Source: Lacisediminihabitans sp040549465 (lineage in GTDB: Bacteria > Actinomycetota > Actinomycetes > Actinomycetales > Microbacteriaceae). Taken from it: DNA of 64,000 nucleotides. Below are positions 58,834-64,000 of the stretch, piece after piece. The stretch's first letter is position 1, and the number at the start of each line of letters is the position of its first letter. Location: assembly GCF_040549465.1 (NCBI RefSeq), contig NZ_JBEPTL010000001.1, forward strand, positions 124,001-188,000. Reading direction: 5' to 3'. Position numbers and translations under genes: made by a program. The notes beneath the pieces were generated by a model. The model saw only the letters and a program-made list of their open reading frames with translations, was not told where the DNA came from and did not search any database.

Positions 58834-59868
58834 ATGAGGAGACAGATCATCGGCATCGCCGCTGTCGTTACGGCGGCGGCCATGCTGTTGGCCGGTTGCG
58901 CACAGGGGGAGGGTTCCGCCCTCCAGGCAAAGCCAGTGCAGAAGGCGGCTGACGGCTGGAGCTCGGACGTACTCAACATCGATTTCGCCACCTACAACCC
59001 GCTGAGCCTGATCATCAAGAACCAGGGATGGCTCGAGAAGGAATTCGGCGACAAGGTCAAGGTCAACTGGATCCAGTCGGCCGGGTCGAGCGCGGCCAAC
59101 CAGGCGCTGCTCGCCGGTGCCGTCGACGTGGGCTCCACCGCGGGTTCCGCCGCCTTGCTTGCACGGTCGAACGGTTCGCCGATCAAGACCATCGACGTCT
59201 ATTCGCAGCCTGACTGGTCGGCGCTCCTTGTACCAGCTGACTCCTCGATCACGTCTGTCAAAGACCTCGCGGGCAAGTCGGTAGCAGCGGCCAAAGGTAC
59301 CGATCCCTATTTCTTCCTGCTGCAATCCCTCGCCAAGGCGGGCGTGCCGCTGTCCGCGGTCACAGTACAGAACCTCGCCCACGCCGACGGCAAGACCGCC
59401 CTCGAGGGCGGTTCGGTCGATGCATGGTCGGGTCTCGATCCGCTGCTCTCGAGCAGTGTCGTGAACGCCGGTTCGAAGATCATCTACGACAACCCCTCCT
59501 TCAACAGCTACGGCTTTCTCAACGCCACCGAGAGCTTCCTCGCCAAGTCGCCCGACCTCGCCCAGGTCGTGGTCGACGCCTATGAGAAGGCCCGTGCTTA
59601 TGCCCTGAAGAATCCGGACAAGGATGCCCAAATCCTCGCCGACGTCGCAGGCATCGACCCGAAGATCGCGGCATCCGTGATCAAGGACCGCACGAAACTG
59701 GACATCGATCCCGCGCCAGGAGCCACCCAGACCAAGGTGCTCAAGGTGATCGGTCCGATCTTCGTGGACTCAGGCGACGTCGCCAACCAGGGGCTCATCG
59801 ACGACGCGCTGAAGAGCCTCTATGACACGACCTACGTCACGAAGGCCGATCCTTCGGCTCTCAAATAG
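58834..59868 (+). CDS. ABC transporter substrate-binding lipoprotein, sulfonate/nitrate type
   Basis: A 344-residue solute-binding protein. The lipoprotein signal ends at LLAGCAQGEG (Cys about residue 25) and the mature protein has the two-lobe fold with FATYNPLSLIIKNQGWLEK, GAVDVGSTAGSAALLA and the SsuA-like KGTDPYFFLLQSLAKAG. The ligand could be an alkanesulfonate, taurine, nitrate or thiamine-like compound; the sequence alone does not decide. Encoded between the ATPase and permease, the usual three-gene importer. Confidence 0.92.
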   Translation: MRRQIIGIAAVVTAAAMLLAGCAQGEGSALQAKPVQKAADGWSSDVLNIDFATYNPLSLIIKNQGWLEKEFGDKVKVNWIQSAGSSAANQALLAGAVDVGSTAGSAALLARSNGSPIKTIDVYSQPDWSALLVPADSSITSVKDLAGKSVAAAKGTDPYFFLLQSLAKAGVPLSAVTVQNLAHADGKTALEGGSVDAWSGLDPLLSSSVVNAGSKIIYDNPSFNSYGFLNATESFLAKSPDLAQVVVDAYEKARAYALKNPDKDAQILADVAGIDPKIAASVIKDRTKLDIDPAPGATQTKVLKVIGPIFVDSGDVANQGLIDDALKSLYDTTYVTKADPSALK

Positions 59869-59882
59869 CCAACCAGGACACC

Positions 59883-60767
59883 GTGTCGAACCAGACAGAA
59901 CGGATTGCTGAGGGCTCGGGTAACGGGTCCTCAGCGACGCTCGTGCAGTATGCGTCGAGCTACGGGTATTCCGCTGCAGGCACGGCGACCGGCACGCCTG
60001 CCCAGCAACGCGGGCGCCCACGCTGGTTCACGGTGCTGTGGGGCGCAGTCCTGCCGCTGCTGCTGTTGATCGCGTGGCAGCTGCTGTCCACCTCGGGCCT
60101 GATTCCGGCCTATCGACTGCCGTCCCCGACCTCGGTGTTTCTCGCGGGCGTCGACCTCGCCCAGCGTGGACTGCTCTGGAACGACGTCGCGATCTCCACC
60201 CAGCGCGTTATTCTCGGCTTCGTCTTCGGATCGATCGTGGGACTCGTCGTCGGAGCGATCATCGGCCTCTCCCGCTGGGCGAGCCTGCTGGTGTCGCCGA
60301 CCGTCGGAGCTTTCCGTGCGGTGCCTTCGCTTGCCTGGGTGCCGCTGTTGATCCTGTACCTCGGGATCAACGAGGACTCGAAGGTGCTGCTGATCACGAT
60401 CGGTGCGTTCTTCCCTGTCTATACGACAGTCGCCGGTGCACTGCGTCACGTTGATGCGCACCTCGTGGAGGTCGGACGCGCCTACGGGCTCAAGCGCCTC
60501 AGCCTGCTGCTCACGGTGCAACTCCCGGCGATCGTGCCGACGGTGGTCTCCGGCCTGCGGCTGGCACTCGCGCAGGCCTGGCTGTTTCTGGTCGCGGCCG
60601 AGCTGATCGCGTCATCCATCGGTCTCGGCTTCCTGCTCAAGGATTCGCAGGACAACGGGCGCATCGACAGGCTGTTCGTCGCCATCGTGCTGCTCGCCGT
60701 TCTTGGCAAGCTGACGGATGCCGTGATCGGCCTGCTCGAGCGCTTCCTGTTGCGCCGCTGGAGCTGA
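59883..60767 (+). CDS. ABC transporter permease, sulfonate/nitrate type
   Basis: A 294-residue membrane subunit with about six helices. The soluble N-terminus (about 35 residues, Ser/Thr/Ala-rich) is longer than in Escherichia coli SsuC. The permease signature with the EAA-loop is seen as VEVGRAYGLKRLSLLLTVQLP and LRLALAQAWLFLVAAELIAS. GTG start at 59883, 14 bp after the binding-protein gene. The pyr leader follows about 10 bp after the stop. Confidence 0.93.
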   Translation: MSNQTERIAEGSGNGSSATLVQYASSYGYSAAGTATGTPAQQRGRPRWFTVLWGAVLPLLLLIAWQLLSTSGLIPAYRLPSPTSVFLAGVDLAQRGLLWNDVAISTQRVILGFVFGSIVGLVVGAIIGLSRWASLLVSPTVGAFRAVPSLAWVPLLILYLGINEDSKVLLITIGAFFPVYTTVAGALRHVDAHLVEVGRAYGLKRLSLLLTVQLPAIVPTVVSGLRLALAQAWLFLVAAELIASSIGLGFLLKDSQDNGRIDRLFVAIVLLAVLGKLTDAVIGLLERFLLRRWS

Positions 60768-60776
60768 CTCCGACGC

Positions 60777-60782
60777 TATAGT
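60777..60782 (+). promoter_or_regulatory. -10 element of the pyr operon
   Basis: TATAGT is a good -10 hexamer right after the permease gene, giving a start at about 60789 and a leader of about 48 nt. A -35 match is not obvious. Confidence 0.5.
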
Positions 60783-60793
60783 GGTGGAAATAG

Positions 60794-60832
60794 ACATCCT
60801 TAAATTCTGTCCTGTGAGGCGGGGAAGGAGGT
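60794..60832 (+). promoter_or_regulatory. PyrR-binding hairpin covering the pyrR ribosome-binding site
   Basis: The loop GTCCTGTGAGGCG (60809-60821) matches the PyrR binding-loop pattern ARUCCNGNGAGGYU at nearly all fixed positions. Flanking ACATCCTT (60794-60801) pairs with AAGGAGGT (60825-60832) at seven of eight positions, so the folded RNA hides the Shine-Dalgarno sequence of pyrR. This matches the translational repression by PyrR described for Mycobacterium smegmatis: PyrR with UMP would stabilise the hairpin and shut down pyr translation. Confidence 0.8.
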
Positions 60833-60836
60833 CAGA

Positions 60837-61406
60837 TTGCCCGCACATACTGTGCTTCAGCAAGCTGATATCACCCGGGCGTTGACTCGTATCTCCCATG
60901 AGATCCTGGAGTCCAACCGTGGCCCAGAGGGTCTCGTGATTCTCGGGATTCCCACGCGCGGTGTGATTCTCGCCGATCGCGTGGCCACTCTGCTCGAGCA
61001 GTTCGCGGGTGCCCCTGTCGCCCTCGGATCCCTCGACGTGACGATGTTCCGCGACGATCTCAGTCGCAATCCCACTCGCGCCCCCTCTCCGACACAGGTA
61101 CCCGCTGGCGGCATCGACGGCAAGACTGTGGTGCTGGTGGACGATGTGCTCTACTCCGGTCGTACCATCCGCGCGGCCCTCGACGCACTCGGCGTGATCG
61201 GACGCCCGAGCATTGTGCGCCTCGCCACCCTGATCGACCGCGGACATCGCGAACTACCGATCCGACCTGATTTCGTCGGCAAGAACCTGCCAACGGCCCA
61301 GAACGAGCGGATCAACGTGCATCTCGCCGAGATCGACGGCGACGAGTTCGTGACCATCGAAGAATTGAACGGTTCAGAGCAGAGTCCAGGGGAGGCCAGC
61401 TCATGA
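60837..61406 (+). CDS. pyrR: bifunctional pyr operon regulator / uracil phosphoribosyltransferase
   Basis: A 189-residue PRTase-fold protein that binds pyr mRNA in response to UMP and has weak uracil phosphoribosyltransferase activity. The PRPP motif is VVLVDDVLYSGRTIRAAL (about residues 98-115); RISHEILESNRG and GIPTRGVILADR are also typical. Translation starts at TTG 60837, seven bases after AAGGAGG; that region folds in the PyrR hairpin. The end overlaps the pyrB start (ATGA). It is the first gene of a UMP-controlled pyrimidine operon. Confidence 0.95.
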   Translation: MPAHTVLQQADITRALTRISHEILESNRGPEGLVILGIPTRGVILADRVATLLEQFAGAPVALGSLDVTMFRDDLSRNPTRAPSPTQVPAGGIDGKTVVLVDDVLYSGRTIRAALDALGVIGRPSIVRLATLIDRGHRELPIRPDFVGKNLPTAQNERINVHLAEIDGDEFVTIEELNGSEQSPGEASS

Positions 61407-62386
61407 GACACCTGCTCAGCACACGCGACCTGAGCCGAGACGAAGCCATCGCCATTCTCGATGTCGCAGAAGACATGGCGGAGGTCGCGGATCGTGAGGT
61501 CAGGAAGCTTCCCGCCCTGCGCGGCAAAACCGTGGTGAACCTGTTCTTCGAAGATTCCACCCGCACCCGCATCTCGTTCGAGGCGGCATCCAAACGCCTG
61601 AGCGCCGACGTCATCAACTTCAGCGCGAAGGGCTCGAGCGTCTCCAAGGGTGAGAGCCTCAAAGACACGGCGCAGACGCTTGCCGCGATCGGAGCCGACG
61701 CGGTGGTCATTCGCCATCACTCCTCAGGGGCGCCCCTCGTTCTCGCCGAATCGGGCTGGATCGATGCGGCCGTCGTCAACGCCGGGGACGGCACGCACGA
61801 GCATCCAACCCAGGCGCTGCTGGATGCATTCACGATGCGCCGCCGGATGCACGGCAAGGCGGCGCGCGGTAGGGCACTCGATGGAGTGACCGTCACGATC
61901 GTTGGCGACATCCTGCACTCGAGAGTCGCGCGCTCGAACGTCTGGCTGCTAGCCACGCTCGGAGCATCGGTGACGCTGGTCGCACCGGCCACCCTGTTGC
62001 CCATCGGGATCGGAGAATGGCCGGTCGCCGTGAGCTACGACCTGGATGCCGCTCTCGCGGCGGGGCCCGACGTGGTGATGATGCTGCGCATCCAGTCCGA
62101 GCGGATGCACGCCGCGTTCTTTCCCAACGCGCGCGAGTATTCGAGGCAGTGGGGCCTCGATGACGAACGTCTCGCCACCCTGGGCGCGGATAGCATTGTC
62201 ATGCACCCCGGGCCGATGAATCGCGGTCTCGAAATCTCGTCTCGCGCCGCCGATTCGGCGAAGTCGACAGTGCTCGAGCAGGTCGCGAACGGAGTTTCGG
62301 TGCGGATGGCGGTGCTGTACCTGGTGCTCTACGGAACGCACCAGGGTGGCGAAACAGTCGTCACCGATGAAAGGACCGTGTCATGA
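61403..62386 (+). CDS. pyrB: aspartate carbamoyltransferase catalytic subunit
   Basis: A 327-residue enzyme that carbamoylates aspartate, the committed step of pyrimidine synthesis. The carbamoyl-phosphate site is FFEDSTRTRISFEAA (about residues 50-64) with GSSVSKGESLKDT; the HPTQALLD and the C-terminal HPGPMNRGLEISS are also diagnostic. No regulatory pyrI is visible. Overlaps both pyrR and pyrC by four bases, so the enzymes are co-translated. Confidence 0.97.
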   Translation: MRHLLSTRDLSRDEAIAILDVAEDMAEVADREVRKLPALRGKTVVNLFFEDSTRTRISFEAASKRLSADVINFSAKGSSVSKGESLKDTAQTLAAIGADAVVIRHHSSGAPLVLAESGWIDAAVVNAGDGTHEHPTQALLDAFTMRRRMHGKAARGRALDGVTVTIVGDILHSRVARSNVWLLATLGASVTLVAPATLLPIGIGEWPVAVSYDLDAALAAGPDVVMMLRIQSERMHAAFFPNAREYSRQWGLDDERLATLGADSIVMHPGPMNRGLEISSRAADSAKSTVLEQVANGVSVRMAVLYLVLYGTHQGGETVVTDERTVS

Positions 62387-63714
62387 CCGAAACCATCCTC
62401 GTGAGGTCGGCACGGCTCGCCGATGGCACATCGGTCGACATCCTGGTGAAGGACGGCGTGATCGCGGAGCTCGGCGCTGTCACAGCATCCGCCGAGAGGG
62501 TGATCGATGCCGCTGGACTCCTCGCCCTTCCCGGTCTCATCGACCTCCACACTCACCTGCGCGAGCCCGGTTTCGAGCAGAGCGAGACGGTGCTGACCGG
62601 TTCTCGGGCGGCGGCGATTGGCGGCTTCACGGCGGTTCACGCGATGGCGAACACCTCGCCGGTTTCCGACACGGCCGGTGTCGTCGAGCAGGTCAAGTCG
62701 CTCGGCGACGCGGCGGGTTATGTCACCGTGCGTCCGATCGGTGCGGTCACGGTGGGGCTTGAGGGCGCACAGCTCGCCGAGATCGGTGCCATGGCGAACA
62801 GTCGTGCCAAGGTGCGGGTCTTCTCCGACGACGGAAAATGCGTGTCAGATGCCTTGCTGATGCGTCGCGCACTCGAGTACGTGGCGACTTTCGGCGGTGT
62901 GATCGCCCAGCACTCGCAGGAGCCGCGCCTCACCGAGGGCGCACAGATGAACGAGGGCACGCTCTCGGGGCAGCTCGGGCTTGCCGGTTGGCCGGCGGTC
63001 GCCGAGGAAGCCATTATCGCCCGCGACGTGCTGCTCGCCCAGCACGTCGGCGCTCGGCTTCACGTCTGCCACCTCTCCACCGCAGGCTCCGTCGAAGTGG
63101 TTCGCTGGGCGAAGGCCAGGGGCATCGACGTCACTGCCGAGGTCACACCGCACCATCTGCTGCTCACCGAGCAGCTTGTCGGAGGCTATGACTCGCGCTA
63201 CAAGGTCAATCCGCCGCTACGTCGAGACGAAGATGTGCAGGCCGTGCGGGCAGGGCTCGCCGACGGCACGATCGACATCGTCGCCACAGACCATGCACCG
63301 CATCCTGTCGAGGCGAAGGAGTGCGAATGGGAGGCTGCCGCCTTCGGCATGGTTGGTCTCGAATCCGCGCTCTCCGTCGTGCAGGCATCGGTTGTCGACA
63401 CCGGCATGCTCGACTGGGCCGATGTGGCGCGGGTGTTCTCACGGGTTCCTGCCCGGATCGGCCAACTGGCGGGCTACGACCGCGGCATCGCGGTCGGCGC
63501 ACCGGCGGAGTTCACTCTCTACAACCCGGATGCCAGCCGCGTCTTCGACACCGGCCAGCTGCGAGGTAAGGGTGTGAACTCTCCCTACCTGTCGACGACC
63601 CTCCCCGGACAGGTCGTCGCAACCATTCACGGCGGTTACGCCACAGTGCTCGACGGTGAACTGATCGACGTCGAGACGATCGCACGCCACGCGGGAGCAG
63701 CCAACCATGGATAG
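62383..63714 (+). CDS. pyrC: dihydroorotase
   Basis: A 443-residue zinc amidohydrolase that closes carbamoyl-aspartate to dihydroorotate. The metal-binding HxH motif is LPGLIDLHTHLREPGFEQSE (about residues 53-72), followed by His ligands in IAQHSQEPRL and HVCHLSTAGSVE and the catalytic Asp in IVATDHAPHPVEAKE. It belongs to the type I (allantoinase-like) group. Start overlaps pyrB. The last codons overlap the next gene by 8 bp. Confidence 0.96.
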   Translation: MTETILVRSARLADGTSVDILVKDGVIAELGAVTASAERVIDAAGLLALPGLIDLHTHLREPGFEQSETVLTGSRAAAIGGFTAVHAMANTSPVSDTAGVVEQVKSLGDAAGYVTVRPIGAVTVGLEGAQLAEIGAMANSRAKVRVFSDDGKCVSDALLMRRALEYVATFGGVIAQHSQEPRLTEGAQMNEGTLSGQLGLAGWPAVAEEAIIARDVLLAQHVGARLHVCHLSTAGSVEVVRWAKARGIDVTAEVTPHHLLLTEQLVGGYDSRYKVNPPLRRDEDVQAVRAGLADGTIDIVATDHAPHPVEAKECEWEAAAFGMVGLESALSVVQASVVDTGMLDWADVARVFSRVPARIGQLAGYDRGIAVGAPAEFTLYNPDASRVFDTGQLRGKGVNSPYLSTTLPGQVVATIHGGYATVLDGELIDVETIARHAGAANHG

Positions 63715-64000
63715 AACAACCTCGACCGCGATCGTCATCGTCGTCATCCTGCTGGCCTTTGTGGGCATGTACTTCGGATGGCGCGCGAGGCGGCGGCGAC
63801 AGTCCACGCTGCCGAGGCCCTCGGTGGTTCCCGCGGATGCCGGAAGCGAGCTGTTCGCCGCCGACGTGTTCTACGTCGCTACGACCGTCGCCGGGGATCC
63901 GCTCAACCGCATCGCTGTCGGCGGCCTTGGATTCCGATCCAAGGCGACAGTCGCAGTGCTCGATCACGGACTCGTACTCTCGATCGCCGACGAACCGGAC
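63707..64000 (+). CDS. PH-like domain membrane protein, N-terminal part
   Basis: The first 98 codons of a gene that runs off the end of the window. It has one membrane helix (TAIVIVVILLAFVGMYFGWR, about residues 7-26), a basic stop-transfer segment and the beginning of a beta-rich domain (FAADVFYVATTV and AVGGLGFRSKATVAVL). In actinobacteria a PH-like domain protein of this kind stands between pyrC and carA, and its role is unknown. It starts with ATG 63707 inside the end of pyrC, so it is co-translated with the operon. Confidence 0.75.
   Translation, partial: MDRTTSTAIVIVVILLAFVGMYFGWRARRRRQSTLPRPSVVPADAGSELFAADVFYVATTVAGDPLNRIAVGGLGFRSKATVAVLDHGLVLSIADEPD

Noticed and set aside
1..64000. 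CRISPR arrays, insertion sequences or an integrase
   Set aside because: No regularly spaced repeats, transposase or recombinase signatures were seen in any frame.

Overview
The window is a GC-rich, densely packed actinobacterial chromosome segment. Its gene set and order point to the family Microbacteriaceae (inference from gene content; no rRNA is present). The markers are dut-DUF3710-DUF3159, rnd-DUF3000, thrS-HIT-pdxST-yebC-ruvCAB-yajC-secDF-relA, rarA-rpsD-DUF948-alaS-ruvX-mltG-aroECKB, aroQ-efp-nusB and pyrRBC. ATGA and TGATG overlaps between neighbouring genes are very common, GTG and TTG starts are frequent, and several promoters sit so close to the start codon that the mRNA should be leaderless.

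Layout. 1-7924 (+): the tail of dut, two actinobacterial DUF proteins, aconitase behind a perfect 18-bp palindrome, dxs, and a MerR regulator with an aldo/keto reductase under a textbook 19-bp-spacer MerR promoter. 7928-7973: a perfect 46-bp palindromic bidirectional terminator. 7981-13222 (-): fadB-like and thiolase beta-oxidation genes, a ribonuclease D-like nuclease, DUF3000. 13239-17038: an alpha/beta hydrolase, sufE, sseA and zapE. 17035-21943: nhaA, an ammonium transporter with a GlnR-like site, a divergent Amt-like membrane protein, a small conserved protein and an esterase. 21978-22463: four tRNA genes (Val-CAC on the minus strand; Gly-GCC, Cys-GCA, Val-GAC on the plus strand).

22501-27877 is the accessory part. 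It starts immediately after the tRNA cluster, has looser coding and lower GC, and holds broken genes: a phage-like zinc-finger gene with an amber codon and a frameshift, a membrane protein ending in two Ltp repeats (the family of the phage superinfection-exclusion lipoprotein), a frameshifted lipoprotein, a DUF4190 protein, a truncated AAA ATPase, and a small membrane protein coupled to a short sugar transferase. An orphan MshEN (GspE N-terminal) domain protein marks the edge. It looks like a decaying island or prophage remnant. This is the most likely place for unusual biology, and the Ltp-repeat protein is the best single candidate.

28488-42309: core genes for threonyl-tRNA synthesis, PLP synthesis (pdxST), Holliday junction processing (ruvCAB), protein export (yajC-secDF) and the stringent response (relA), ending with an AbiEi-like antitoxin-family protein. 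42393-50626: a DUF349 protein, a membrane-anchored cyclophilin with an apparent frameshift, rarA, a zinc-free type rpsD, alaS and ruvX. 50630-56810: mltG and the shikimate cluster aroE-C-K-B-(SDR)-Q. 56907-57884: efp, nusB. 57971-60767: a sulfonate/nitrate-type ABC importer. 60777-64000: the pyr operon, pyrR-pyrB-pyrC plus a PH-like membrane protein, preceded by a PyrR-binding RNA hairpin that covers the pyrR Shine-Dalgarno sequence.

Four genes (near 22844, 24017, 27376 and 43896) are each put back into frame by adding or removing one C. That may mean pseudogenes or a systematic sequence error, and should be checked in the reads before any of them is called dead.
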